NCBI RefSeq assembly: GCF_001423585.1
Contig: NZ_LMOP01000008.1
Span: 175,476-239,475, forward strand
Source: Xanthomonas sp. Leaf148
GTDB taxonomy: Bacteria > Pseudomonadota > Gammaproteobacteria > Xanthomonadales > Xanthomonadaceae
Reading direction: 5' to 3'
DNA length: 64,000 nt
Shown here: positions 19,094-27,895 of the stretch, piece by piece
How the letters are laid out: the number at the start of each line of letters is the position of its first letter
Numbering within the stretch: position 1 is the first letter of the stretch
Program-made: the position numbers and the translations under genes
Notes under the pieces: model-generated
What the model was told of the DNA's origin: nothing
What the model saw: the letters and a program-made list of their open reading frames with translations, nothing else
Databases searched by the model: none

Positions 19094-19843
19094 ATGCCGT
19101 TGGCAAGGATGCCGTCGCGCCTGGCGTGGGGTGTATTCAATCTGCTGCAATTGGCCTTCACGCTGACGTTTACCGCCGGCGGGATCGTGTATGCGTTGGT
19201 GCTGCTGGCGATCACCCGCGATGCCGACCGCCTGTTGCGCATGGGCGGCTGGATGTGGTCGCCGGTGCTGTTCCGCGGCGCGGGAGCCAAGGTGATCGTG
19301 GAAGGGCGCGAGCGGGTCGACTGGTCCAAGAACTATCTGTTCGTCAGCAACCACCAGTCCATCATCGATATCTGCGCCTTGTTCTACGCCTTGCCGGTGC
19401 CGCTGCGGTTCCTGCTCAAGGAAGAAATGCTCAAGGTGCCGTTCGTGAACTGGTATGCGCGCGCCACCGGCATGCTGTTCCTGGACCGCGACAGCCGCCG
19501 CGCCGGGGCGCTGGTCCGTCGGCAGGCGGCCGCGCTGTTGCGCGAGGGCAAACAGTTGTGTCTGTTTCCCGAAGGCACCCGTAGCCGCAGCGGCGAATTA
19601 TTGCCATTCAAGGCCGGGCTACTGCAGGCCGCTATCGATGCTGGTGTCCAGGTTGTCCCGGTGGCGCTGGACGGTTGCGGCAAGGTGCTGCCGGTGGATG
19701 GTGTGTTCAGGGTGCGTCCCGGCATCATCCGCGTGCGCATCGGCGAGCCGATCGCGGTCACCGGGCCGGATGCACCGGATCGCCAACAATTGACCGAGCA
19801 GGCACACAAGGCCGTGGCTGCAATGCTTCAACCCAGGATCTGA
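19094..19843 (+). CDS. PlsC-type 1-acyl-sn-glycerol-3-phosphate acyltransferase homologue
   Basis: 249 residues with both LPLAT motifs: NHQSIID (HX4D catalytic pair) and FPEGTRSRSG (phosphate binding). A hydrophobic N-terminus (about 15-40) anchors it in the inner membrane. In the pigment cluster it probably transfers the aryl-polyenyl group, or a fatty acyl chain, to a glycerol-based lipid. A GTG at 19067 could add nine residues; the ATG at 19094 is chosen, with ggggac upstream. It is followed 11 bases later by the dehydratase gene. Confidence 0.85.
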   Translation: MPLARMPSRLAWGVFNLLQLAFTLTFTAGGIVYALVLLAITRDADRLLRMGGWMWSPVLFRGAGAKVIVEGRERVDWSKNYLFVSNHQSIIDICALFYALPVPLRFLLKEEMLKVPFVNWYARATGMLFLDRDSRRAGALVRRQAAALLREGKQLCLFPEGTRSRSGELLPFKAGLLQAAIDAGVQVVPVALDGCGKVLPVDGVFRVRPGIIRVRIGEPIAVTGPDAPDRQQLTEQAHKAVAAMLQPRI

Positions 19844-19854
19844 GTTCCGCGCTT

Positions 19855-20142
19855 ATGGATTTCGTCGTGCCGCATGATCATCCCTGCCTGCCCGGGCACT
19901 TTCCGGGTCGCCCCGTGGTGCCTGGCGTGGTCGTGCTCGACCATGTGCTGCAGGCCGTGGAAGCGCTGCATGGCCCGCGTGCCGCAGCACGGCTGCCGCA
20001 GGTGAAGTTCGTGCAGCCGTTGCTGCCGGGCCAGACCGCGTCGGTCATGCTGGAAGGCGACGGCCCGCGCTGGCGCTTCCGCGTGCAGCGTGCCGGCGAG
20101 GTGCTGGTCAGCGGCGAACTGGTGGCGGAGGCCGCGGCATGA
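19855..20142 (+). CDS. FabZ/ApeI-like hotdog dehydratase
   Basis: 95 residues. The segment PGHFPGRPVVPGVVVLDH matches the 3-hydroxyacyl-ACP dehydratase signature (HFPGxPxxPGV with the active-site His). The protein is shorter than FabZ and consists of a single hotdog unit. It would remove water from the 3-hydroxy intermediate in each polyene cycle. It overlaps the next gene by four bases (ATGA). No good Shine-Dalgarno is visible, so the start could be a few codons earlier. Confidence 0.8.
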   Translation: MDFVVPHDHPCLPGHFPGRPVVPGVVVLDHVLQAVEALHGPRAAARLPQVKFVQPLLPGQTASVMLEGDGPRWRFRVQRAGEVLVSGELVAEAAA

Positions 20143-21113
20143 ACAAGCATTGGAAACAGCGTCCAGAAGGTGGCGGGCGCTTCGCGTTGTGGCTGATCCG
20201 CGGGATCGCACGGCATGCCGGGCGCTCGGTGGGGCGCGCGCTGCTGTACCCGATCACGCTGTACTTCCTGCTGGTGCGTGCGCCCGAGCGCGCCGCCTCG
20301 CGCGCTTATCTGGCACGCGTGCTGGGGCGTCCGGCCAAGCTGCGCGATGTGGCGCGGCATATCCATACGTTTGCATCGACCATCCTGGACCGCGTGTACA
20401 TGTTGTGCGGGCAGATGCAGCGCTTCCGCGTCGACATCACCGGGCTGGATCAACTGCACACGCAGATGGACCGCGGCCGCGGCGTGCTGATCTTCGGCTC
20501 CCACCTGGGCAGTTTCGATGCGCTGCGCGTACTGGCGACCGAGCGCCCGGACGTGCAGGTCAAGGTGGTGCTGGACAAGGCCCACAACCGCGCGATGACC
20601 GACCTGCTGGGCGCGCTGAACCCGCAGCTGGCCGCCAACATCATCGATGCCGGCATGGATGCGACCTCGATCGTCATGGCGATCAAGGACGCCACCGATG
20701 CCGGCGCGCTGGTGGCGCTGCTGATCGATCGCCCGCGCGAAGGCGACCCGGCGTTGCCGGCCATGTTCCTTGGCCGCAATGCGATGTTTCCGACCTCGCC
20801 GTGGTTGATCGCCGCCGCGCTCAAGGTGCCGGTGGTGCTGGCGTTCGGCCTGTATCGCGGCGGCAACCATTACGAGCTGGCATTCGAGACCTTCAGCGAA
20901 GGACTGGATGTGCCGCGCAGGCAACGTGCGCCGGTGCTGGCGGTGCTCATGCGCGATTACGCGGCCAGGCTGGAACATTACACACGCTACGCGCCGTACA
21001 ACTGGTTCAACTTCTACGATTTCTGGAACACCCACCATGCCGATGCGCCGCACCCTGCCGTGGATGCTGATACTGCTGTTCAGCGCCGCACCGCTATGCG
21101 CCGCACCGCCTGA
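20139..21113 (+). CDS. LpxL/HtrB-like lysophospholipid acyltransferase
   Basis: 324 residues. HLGSFD around residue 123 is the HX4D motif of lipid A acyltransferases, preceded by RGRGVLIFGS; LLIDRPREGDPALPAMFLGR and FPTSPWLIAAALKVPVV follow in the expected order. A short hydrophobic segment near residues 30-45 suggests inner-membrane association. In aryl polyene clusters this enzyme type is thought to attach the polyene or a fatty acid to the lipid carrier. The ATG overlaps the preceding stop, and the next gene starts 77 bases before its end, so the operon is tightly coupled. Confidence 0.85.
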   Translation: MNKHWKQRPEGGGRFALWLIRGIARHAGRSVGRALLYPITLYFLLVRAPERAASRAYLARVLGRPAKLRDVARHIHTFASTILDRVYMLCGQMQRFRVDITGLDQLHTQMDRGRGVLIFGSHLGSFDALRVLATERPDVQVKVVLDKAHNRAMTDLLGALNPQLAANIIDAGMDATSIVMAIKDATDAGALVALLIDRPREGDPALPAMFLGRNAMFPTSPWLIAAALKVPVVLAFGLYRGGNHYELAFETFSEGLDVPRRQRAPVLAVLMRDYAARLEHYTRYAPYNWFNFYDFWNTHHADAPHPAVDADTAVQRRTAMRRTA

Positions 21114-21684
21114 GGCCCTGGATGTCGGCCAGGTGCTGCAGCGCCTGGCACGCCCGGTCCCTGCCAGCACCGAGTTCGTCGAACTGCGCGGCTCTGCACT
21201 GCTGAAAACGCCGCTGCGCGTGCAGGGCCATTACCGTCGCCCGGATGCGCAGACGTTGGTGCGCGAGGTGAGTGCGCCGTATCGCGAAACCACCACCTTG
21301 CGCGGCGACGAAGGCGTGCTCGAACGCGAGGGCAAAGCGCCACGCAAGTTCGCCTTGAGCCGCGTGCCCGAACTGGCCGGGTTGAAGTCCGGCTTCGGCG
21401 CGCTGCTGTCGGGCGATCGCGCGCTGCTGGAGCAGCAGTATCGCCTCAGCGGGCAAGGCACGGCGCAGGCATGGCAACTGACCCTGCAGCCCAAGGACGC
21501 CGCAGTAGCCAAGCAGGTGCGCGAGCTGCGCCTGTACGGCAGCAACGATGAGCTGCGCTGCATCGAAAGCGTTCCGGCCAAGGGCGATGCACAACGCACG
21601 CTGCTGGCCGGTGCGGCACGTGCGGCTGCCAGCGTCAACGACGCCGCAGCGCTGACCACGCTCTGCCACGGCCCGGGCGCGTGA
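21037..21684 (+). CDS. LolA-like periplasmic carrier protein of the pigment cluster
   Basis: 215 residues. It begins MPMRRTLPWMLILLFSAAPL, a Sec signal peptide with a likely cleavage site after LCAA. The mature part matches LolA-related proteins: VELRGSALLKTPLRVQGHYRR, TLVREVSAPYRETTTLRGD, and LRLYGSNDELRCIESV. LolA folds as an open beta-barrel that carries lipids across the periplasm; here it probably helps deliver the lipid-linked polyene to the outer membrane with the MMPL exporter that follows. It starts inside the preceding gene in another frame. The second ATG at 21043 is an alternative start. Confidence 0.8.
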   Translation: MPMRRTLPWMLILLFSAAPLCAAPPEALDVGQVLQRLARPVPASTEFVELRGSALLKTPLRVQGHYRRPDAQTLVREVSAPYRETTTLRGDEGVLEREGKAPRKFALSRVPELAGLKSGFGALLSGDRALLEQQYRLSGQGTAQAWQLTLQPKDAAVAKQVRELRLYGSNDELRCIESVPAKGDAQRTLLAGAARAAASVNDAAALTTLCHGPGA

Positions 21685-21817
21685 CCACGCGCGGGCAGGC
21701 CTTGCTGGTAGCCGTCGTCAAAAACGCCAGATCGCGCGCTTGCAACCAAGTTGCCGTCGCCCTGCTAGCCGATGTCGTACGCGGATTGAGCGTCGCCCGT
21801 TGCAGTGAGGCAGTTGC

Positions 21818-24184
21818 ATGCCGTTTGAATTGAACGCAAACCGCCGCTTTGGTTTGGCCTTGCTGTGGCTGGCGTTGCTGGTGGTGGCCGGATTCTGGTT
21901 GAGCGAGACGCTCAAGGTTACTGGTGATCTTCGCAAGTTCATGCCCGCCCCGCGTACGCCTGCGCAAAAACTGCTGATCGAAGAACTCGGCGAAGGCCCG
22001 GGCTCGCGGCTGTTGCTGATGGCCTTGTCCAATAGCGACCCGGCCACCCTGGCCGAGCAATCGCAGCAGTTGCACCAGGCATTGGCCGCGCAGCCGGCGC
22101 TGTTCGAGCTGGTCGGCAACGGCGGCACTGCGGGGTTGGAGGCGATTCCGGAGCGCTTGCTGCCGTATCGCTATCTGCTTAGCGACAGCTTCGACACCGC
22201 ACCGCTGGACGCGGCGACGCTTGAAGCGGCGCTGCAGTCACGCGTGCAGGATCTTGGCTCGCCGGCAGCGGCGATGGTGGAGCCGCTGCTGCCGCGCGAC
22301 CCGACGCTGGAAGTGCTGCATCTGGCCGAGACCCTGCAGCCGGCGGCCGCACCGCAAACGCGTAATGGCGTGTGGTTCGATCGCGCCGGCACTTCGGCAC
22401 TGTTGATCGTGCAGACGCATGCGGCCGGCTTCGATCCCACCGGCCAGCAGCTGGCCTACGACGCCGTGCAGGCGGCGTTCGCCACCGTCAGCAAGGGCAC
22501 CACGACGCAGCTGACCTTGACCGGCCCGGGCGCATTCGCGGTGGAGATCACCGCGCGCACCCAGGGCGAATCGCAGTGGATCGGCACGCTGGATACGGTG
22601 GGTCTGGTGCTGTTGCTGATGATCGCCTACCGCAGCTGGAAGATTCCGGTGCTGGGCGTGTTGCCGCTGGCCAGCGCCGGCCTGGCTGGCCTGGGCGCGG
22701 TGGCGCTGGTGTTCGACGGCGTGCATGGCATCACCGTGGCATTCGGCTTCACGTTGATCGGCGTGGTGCAGGATTACCCGATCCATTTGTTCAGTCATCA
22801 ACGCCCCGGCCTGGATCCGCGCGACAACGCGCGGCATTTGTGGCCGACGCTGGCGACCGGCGTGGTGTCCACCTGCATCGCGTATGTGACCTTCCTGTTC
22901 TCCGGTGTGGATGGTCTGCGCCAGCTGGCGGTGTTCACCATCGCCGGTTTGGCCACTGCGGCGGTGACCACGCGTTGGCTGTTGCCGTGGCTGATCGACC
23001 CGGCCCCGCGCGACTATGCCGACTCGCGTCTGTTGGCAACGCTGTGGCGCGATATCGCGCGGCTGCCGCGGCCACGCATCAGCCTGGCGGTGATCGCGGT
23101 GATCGGCATGGCGGTGATCGCATTCGCGCCTGGCCAGTTCTGGCAGAACGATCTATCCAAACTCACCCCGGTGCCGCCCAAGGCATTGGCGCAGGACACC
23201 CACTTGCGTCAGGAACTGGGCGCGCCCGATGTGCGTTATGTGCTCGCGCTGCCTGCCGCCAACGATGAAGCGGCGCTGCAGGCCAGCGAATCCCTGCGGC
23301 CGCGGCTGGATGCGCTGGTACGCGACGGCGCCCTGGCCGGCTATGACATGGCCGCGCGTTATCTGCCCAGTGCCAAGACCCAGCAGGCCCGTCAGGCGGG
23401 GTTGCCGGATGCAGCGCAGGCGCGCGCGCTGACCGATCGCGCGGTGGCGGCCACGCCATTCCGCAGCGATGCGTTCGCGCCATTCCTGCAGGATCTGGAT
23501 GCCGCCAAGCGCGCGCCGCCGCTGCTGCCAAAGGATCTGACCGGCTCGCCGCTGGCCACCTCGGTGGGCGGCTTGCTGCTGAGCCGCGGCGATCGCACGA
23601 CTGCCCTGGTGTCGCTGACCGGCTTGCACGACCCGGCGGTGTTGGCTGCGGCGGTGCAGGGCAGCGGCGCGCAATTGCTGGATCTGAAGGACGCGTCCGA
23701 ATCGCTGGTGGCCGCCTACCGCGGCCGCGTGCTGGGCGCCCTGGGTGTGGCGGCGTTGTTGCTTGCGGTGACGGTGGCGATCGCGTTGCGCAGCCCGCGC
23801 CGTATCGTGCGTGTGCTGTTGCCGATGGCGCTGACCACCGTGTTGATCCTGGCGATCCTGCGCGGCATCGGGGTGGAGCTCAATCTGTTCCACTTGATCG
23901 CGCTGATTCTTGCCGCAGGCTTGGGCCTGGATTACGCCTTGTTTTTCGATCACGCCGGCGACGATCACGCCGATCAGCTGCGCACGCTGCATGCATTGAT
24001 CGTCTGCAGCCTGATGACATTGCTGGTGTTCGCGCTACTGGCCGCCTCCAGCATCCCGGTGCTGCGCGCGATCGGCAGCACGGTGGCGCTGGGTGTGTTG
24101 TTCAATTTCATCCTCGCGTTGCTGGTGTCGCGCGAACCAGCACTGGAGCGCACACGCAATGGAGAATCGCATGCAGGGACGTGA
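21818..24184 (+). CDS. MMPL/RND-family exporter of the pigment cluster
   Basis: 788 residues with the internal duplication of RND-type MMPL proteins. A first helix (LALLWLALLVVAGFWLSETL) is followed by a periplasmic domain. Membrane bundles lie at about 260-400 (VGLVLLLMIAYRSWKIPVLG, FGFTLIGVVQDYPIHLFSH) and 640-780 (LGVAALLLAVTVAIALR, ILAAGLGLDYALFF). The acidic residues in VVQDYPIH and GLDYALFFDH are where proton-relay residues lie in the family. It probably extracts and flips the lipid-linked aryl polyene. A 133-base gap separates it from the LolA-like gene. Confidence 0.88.
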   Translation: MPFELNANRRFGLALLWLALLVVAGFWLSETLKVTGDLRKFMPAPRTPAQKLLIEELGEGPGSRLLLMALSNSDPATLAEQSQQLHQALAAQPALFELVGNGGTAGLEAIPERLLPYRYLLSDSFDTAPLDAATLEAALQSRVQDLGSPAAAMVEPLLPRDPTLEVLHLAETLQPAAAPQTRNGVWFDRAGTSALLIVQTHAAGFDPTGQQLAYDAVQAAFATVSKGTTTQLTLTGPGAFAVEITARTQGESQWIGTLDTVGLVLLLMIAYRSWKIPVLGVLPLASAGLAGLGAVALVFDGVHGITVAFGFTLIGVVQDYPIHLFSHQRPGLDPRDNARHLWPTLATGVVSTCIAYVTFLFSGVDGLRQLAVFTIAGLATAAVTTRWLLPWLIDPAPRDYADSRLLATLWRDIARLPRPRISLAVIAVIGMAVIAFAPGQFWQNDLSKLTPVPPKALAQDTHLRQELGAPDVRYVLALPAANDEAALQASESLRPRLDALVRDGALAGYDMAARYLPSAKTQQARQAGLPDAAQARALTDRAVAATPFRSDAFAPFLQDLDAAKRAPPLLPKDLTGSPLATSVGGLLLSRGDRTTALVSLTGLHDPAVLAAAVQGSGAQLLDLKDASESLVAAYRGRVLGALGVAALLLAVTVAIALRSPRRIVRVLLPMALTTVLILAILRGIGVELNLFHLIALILAAGLGLDYALFFDHAGDDHADQLRTLHALIVCSLMTLLVFALLAASSIPVLRAIGSTVALGVLFNFILALLVSREPALERTRNGESHAGT

Positions 24185-24602
24185 CGCAATCGCCGCCTTG
24201 ATCCCCCATCAGGGCAGCATGTGCCTGTGGGACGAGGTGGTGACCTGGGATGCGCAGCGGATTGTGGTGCGCAGTTATGCGCATTGCAGCGACACGCATC
24301 CGCTGCGTGCCGATGGACGTCTGCGCGCGCTGCATCTGTGCGAATACGGCGCGCAGGCCATGGCCGTGCATGGCGGCCTGCTGGGGCGAGAGTCAGGCAA
24401 GCCGGTGCGCCCGGGCATGCTGGTTGCGCTGCGTGCGGTGGAATTGCATGTGACGCATCTGGAGGCCTTGCCCGATGCCATCGAGTGCGAAGCGCAGGTG
24501 CTGATGCAGGGCGAGGACAGCCAGCAATACAGTTTCCGTCTGACCCATCAGGCGCAGCTGCTCGCCGAAGGCCGTGCCACGGTAATGCTGGGTGCGGCCT
24601 GA
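24171..24602 (+). CDS. ApeP-like 3-hydroxyacyl-ACP dehydratase (hotdog)
   Basis: 143 residues. IPHQGSMCLWDEVVTWD near the N-terminus is typical of the FabA/FabZ-related ApeP family of aryl polyene clusters (cf. HQGPMLLLD). LHLCEYGAQAMAVHGGLL follows, and the protein ends with a hotdog strand. The cluster thus has two hotdog dehydratase-type proteins, as in known aryl polyene systems where they work as a pair. The start at 24171 has ggaga five bases upstream; an earlier ATG (24159) is possible. It overlaps the end of the exporter gene by 14 bases. Confidence 0.82.
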   Translation: MQGRDAIAALIPHQGSMCLWDEVVTWDAQRIVVRSYAHCSDTHPLRADGRLRALHLCEYGAQAMAVHGGLLGRESGKPVRPGMLVALRAVELHVTHLEALPDAIECEAQVLMQGEDSQQYSFRLTHQAQLLAEGRATVMLGAA

Positions 24603-24610
24603 GATCTGCA

Positions 24611-25183
24611 TCAGGGTGCGGCGTGTGTCTTCGTTGCAACCAGTGCGCTCAGCTTGACGACGCTAGGCAGGCGGTGCGCATACAGCCGCGCAATGTCGTC
24701 GCCGCTGTGTAGATGCTCGAAATGCTCCAAGCCGATAGAGAGGAATTCGGGATTATCATCGCGCGCGGGCTTGATCTCGCCGACTTCAAGTGCCTTCAAT
24801 GCGCTGATCCAATGGAAGGACTGACCAGCATCCTGGCGATTGAAGTAGGCGTACCAAACCGGAATGCGGAACAGTCGTTCGAACGCCACCGCACGTTTGA
24901 GCTCGCTCTCGTAGGGAAGGCTGTAATACGCCTGATTGGCGTGCTTGAACTGGACGTAGTTTTTTACGTCGATGGCGATCAAGCCAATTGATTCCAAAAG
25001 CATCAGGAAATCCGGACGTTTAACCGCAGTGCCAAATAATGGCGCGAAGGTATCCGGCGCTTGGCAAATGGCTACATAGCTGAAGCCATGCAATTGCAGC
25101 CAGGAATTCATCGCGTCCTCGCCTTGTTTGCCAAGGCCCGCCAAGTTCACTGCACTCATTTCGTTTCGTTCATCGCCGCGCAT
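24611..25183 (-). CDS. Hypothetical protein with PD-(D/E)XK-like pattern, inserted in pigment cluster
   Basis: 190 residues (182 if MSAVNLAG at 25159 is the start; neither has a good ribosome binding site). A PD-(D/E)XK-like arrangement is visible: a Glu in the first helix (GKQGEDAMNSWL), then KRPDFLMLLESIG, then LIAIDVKNY, where D and K would be metal and catalytic residues. An aromatic-rich segment RIPVWYAYFNRQ follows. The nuclease-like fold is an inference, not a recognised family. It lies reversed between two plus-strand pigment genes, and its base composition is visibly more AT-rich than theirs, which suggests insertion by transfer. No partner methylase or antitoxin is adjacent. Confidence 0.6.
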   Translation of the reverse strand: MRGDERNEMSAVNLAGLGKQGEDAMNSWLQLHGFSYVAICQAPDTFAPLFGTAVKRPDFLMLLESIGLIAIDVKNYVQFKHANQAYYSLPYESELKRAVAFERLFRIPVWYAYFNRQDAGQSFHWISALKALEVGEIKPARDDNPEFLSIGLEHFEHLHSGDDIARLYAHRLPSVVKLSALVATKTHAAP

Positions 25184-25341
25184 GCCTGGAAGCTACCAGC
25201 CAGATTCGAAGGTACTCAAGCGGCAGTGGTCGGATTTGCGGCATGGTTAGGCAAATACGGGATGGGTGCCAAGAGTCCGTCTTTCAGCAGGCAGCTTGCT
25301 CTACGATAACGCTCCTTCTCTGCTCATATGGTTCGTGGCTT

Positions 25342-26073
25342 ATGAACTCAGCTGCACGACGCGCACTCGTCACCGGCGGCAGCGGCGATCTTGGCGGTGC
25401 GATCTGTCGCCATCTGGCGGCGCAGGGGCGGCACGTGATCGTGCATGCCAATCGCAATCTGGCGCGCGCGCAAGAGGTGGTTGCCGCCATCGTGGCCGAC
25501 GGCGGTAGCGCCGAAGCGGTGGCCTTCGATGTGGCCGATGCGCAGGCCAGCGGCGCGGCGCTGGAGAACCTATTGGCGTCCGGCCCGATCCAGATCGTGG
25601 TCAACAACGCCGGCATCCACGACGACGCGCCGATGGCGGGCATGAACGCCGAGCAGTGGCATCGGGTGATCGATGTGTCGCTGCACGGCTTCTTCAACGT
25701 CACCCAACCGTTGTTGTTGCCGATGGCGCGCACGCGCTGGGGACGCATTGTCAGCGTGTCGTCGGTGTCGGCAGTGCTGGGCAATCGCGGGCAGACCAAT
25801 TACGCCGCAGCCAAGGCGGCATTGCATGGCGCGACCAAATCGTTGTCGCGCGAGATGGCCAGCCGCGGCATCGCCGTGAATGTGGTGGCGCCGGGCGTGA
25901 TCGAAAGCGACATGGTCGGCGAAAATTTCGCGCCGGAGGTGATCAAACAACTGGTGCCCGCCGGGCGCGTCGGCAAACCCGACGAGGTCGCCGCGCTGGT
26001 CGCCTTCCTGTGCTCGGAGTCTGCCGGTTACATCAATGGCCAGATCATCGGCATCAATGGCGGCATGGGCTGA
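25342..26073 (+). CDS. 3-oxoacyl-ACP reductase, FabG/ApeQ-like
   Basis: 243 residues of a classical short-chain dehydrogenase: TGGSGDLGGAI (NAD(P)-binding glycines), NNAGIHDD, catalytic Ser in SVSSVSAVLGN, YAAAK (Tyr and Lys), and C-terminal GYINGQIIGINGGMG. It reduces the 3-keto group formed by the ketosynthases in each polyene extension cycle. Last plus-strand gene of the pigment cluster; the reversed hypothetical gene separates it from the rest, so it may need its own promoter. It faces the minus-strand halogenase operon. Confidence 0.9.
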   Translation: MNSAARRALVTGGSGDLGGAICRHLAAQGRHVIVHANRNLARAQEVVAAIVADGGSAEAVAFDVADAQASGAALENLLASGPIQIVVNNAGIHDDAPMAGMNAEQWHRVIDVSLHGFFNVTQPLLLPMARTRWGRIVSVSSVSAVLGNRGQTNYAAAKAALHGATKSLSREMASRGIAVNVVAPGVIESDMVGENFAPEVIKQLVPAGRVGKPDEVAALVAFLCSESAGYINGQIIGINGGMG

Positions 26074-26234
26074 TTGCCTGACGTCCAGGCTGCTGCGTTG
26101 CGCGCGTGGCTAGCTGCGACGACGGCGTTGATCGATAGCACATTGCGTTACAACCGATGGCGTCCGAGTGCCATCGGCTTTACAGCCGATCTCATCGATC
26201 TTCATGTCGAATCGCACAAGCATGACGTGCGCTT

Positions 26235-26263
26235 CAAGAAAAACGCGCCGTTGCCGGCGCGTT
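26235..26263 (-). terminator. Intrinsic terminator of the halogenase/ketosynthase operon
   Basis: On the minus strand: a 9-bp stem aacgcgccg/cggcgcgtt with loop gcaa, followed by tttcttg so that the T run reads ttttt. It lies 10 bases after the halogenase stop codon. The 26074-26234 gap also holds two smaller inverted repeats (ccgatggc/gccatcgg and cggctttacagccg). Confidence 0.85.
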
Positions 26264-26272
26264 CGATCGGCC

Positions 26273-27895
26273 TCACGCCGCGTCCGCGTACCACGTCGCC
26301 GTCAGGATCGGGTCGCCGCTGGCGTTGGCGGTCAGTGCGTCCAGCCCGTGATCGGGCAGGTCGGGGTGACGGTGGCGCGCCTGCTGCAGGATCTCGCGTG
26401 CCAGCACCGCCATCTGCGCCACGTTGGTGTGGATGCGTGCGGCAAACGCGTCGTCGTCCAGGGTGTCGTGCAAGGCGCCATTGAGCTCGTTGAACCAGCC
26501 GATCAGATACTGGTCCAGCAGACGGCCATCGCTGGTAGCGATGCCTTGAGCAGTGTTGTGCACGCCCCAGTCGTGCAGCACGCGCTGCATGGCCAGGTTC
26601 ATGTCGCGCGCATAAAAGAAGTCGGCTTTCATGCGCGACAACAGGCTCAGGTCGGCGATGCGTCCGGAACAAAACAGCGGCGCCAGCAACGACCAGTAGT
26701 AGGTGTAATCCCAGATCACCTTGACCGGCATGACCTGCTCGTCGCCGAACAGCGCGTACTGATCCTGATACAGGGTCAGGGTGTTTTCGTAGAACGAGAA
26801 ATACAGTTGCTCATACAGCTCGGTATACGGGCTGAGCGACCTGCCGGCGCGATCGCGGCCGATCAGTTCGCAGATATAGGTGTTGGAGATGGCGATGAAG
26901 TCGCTGCCCGGCGAATAGAACGGATCCAGGAACACCCCTGCCTCGCCGGTGAGCGCCCAGCGCTGCGACGAGAACACCTGTTTGCAGCCATACGAAAAAT
27001 TGCGCAGGAACAGAAAGTCCTGCAAGCGGTAGTCGGCCTTGTCCAATGAGGCGGCGACCTGCGGTTGATGCAGACGCAGCCAGTCCATGGCTTTTTCGTG
27101 CGTGTTCATGGTCTCCAGCGGGTGCATCTGCGCATCGCACACGATGCCCAACGAATGCGCGCCGGACGACAGCGGGATCAACCAGAACCAGTAACCGGGC
27201 CCGCACATGTGATTGGTGGAACGCCAGCGATCCGGCGGCGTGCAGCGCTGCAGCCAGCTGCTGTCCTGCGACCAACCGTTCGGGTCGATCAGGCCTTCCA
27301 CGCGCCACCACACCGCATTGGCGTTGTGCGCGTTGTCCTGTGCCAGGCCCAGCTTGCGCTTGAGCAGGCCAGCGCGGCCACTGGCATCGACCACCCAACG
27401 CGCGCTCAGCGTGCCTTGCTCGCCGGCATGCTCGTAGCGCACCGCATGGTCGGTCTCGTCCTCGGACAGATCCACGCCCTTGACGCTGCAGTTGTCCAGG
27501 AACGCGATGCCCTGCGCGCGGGCGCGCTCACCGAGGAAATTTTCGAAGCGGCCGCGGTCGATCTGCCACGACGGTGTCGGCAGGATCTGGCTGACGCCCA
27601 GTTCGGTGCAGCGGTCGATGTCTTCGCGTTTGTCGGAGAAGAAGAAGCGGAAACCGAACTTGCGGATCTGCTCAGTCTCCAGATGCTCGCGCAACCCCAG
27701 CACGTCGGCAAAATAATGCGCGCCGATCTCCACCGTGGATTCGCCCACCTTGAACGCGGCCTCGCGCACCGGGTGCGCACGGCGCTCCAGCACGGTGATC
27801 GCAAGCTCCGGATCGCGTTGCTTCAATTGCAGGGCCAGGCTCAGGCCGGCCAGACCACCACCGGTGATGACGACATCGCGACGCTGTGCATTCAT
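26273..27895 (-). CDS. FAD-dependent halogenase of the xanthomonadin cluster
   Basis: 540 residues. The N-terminal FAD-binding Rossmann motif is GGGLAG. The flavin halogenase signature WxWxIP occurs as WFWLIP. K79 in QIRKFGFRF sits at the position of the catalytic Lys79 of PrnA and RebH. A second flavin segment is ALTGEAGVFLDPFYSPG. Xanthomonadins are brominated, so ring or chain bromination of the carrier-bound or lipid-linked polyene is the likely job; the substrate is inferred. A flavin reductase partner is not in the window. Last gene of a four-gene minus-strand operon; its start overlaps the stop of the glycosyltransferase gene (ATGA). Confidence 0.88.
   Translation of the reverse strand: MNAQRRDVVITGGGLAGLSLALQLKQRDPELAITVLERRAHPVREAAFKVGESTVEIGAHYFADVLGLREHLETEQIRKFGFRFFFSDKREDIDRCTELGVSQILPTPSWQIDRGRFENFLGERARAQGIAFLDNCSVKGVDLSEDETDHAVRYEHAGEQGTLSARWVVDASGRAGLLKRKLGLAQDNAHNANAVWWRVEGLIDPNGWSQDSSWLQRCTPPDRWRSTNHMCGPGYWFWLIPLSSGAHSLGIVCDAQMHPLETMNTHEKAMDWLRLHQPQVAASLDKADYRLQDFLFLRNFSYGCKQVFSSQRWALTGEAGVFLDPFYSPGSDFIAISNTYICELIGRDRAGRSLSPYTELYEQLYFSFYENTLTLYQDQYALFGDEQVMPVKVIWDYTYYWSLLAPLFCSGRIADLSLLSRMKADFFYARDMNLAMQRVLHDWGVHNTAQGIATSDGRLLDQYLIGWFNELNGALHDTLDDDAFAARIHTNVAQMAVLAREILQQARHRHPDLPDHGLDALTANASGDPILTATWYADAA

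Noticed and set aside
26101-26484. Plus-strand frame over the end of the halogenase gene
   Set aside because: Antisense to the halogenase C-terminus and its terminator; no family features.
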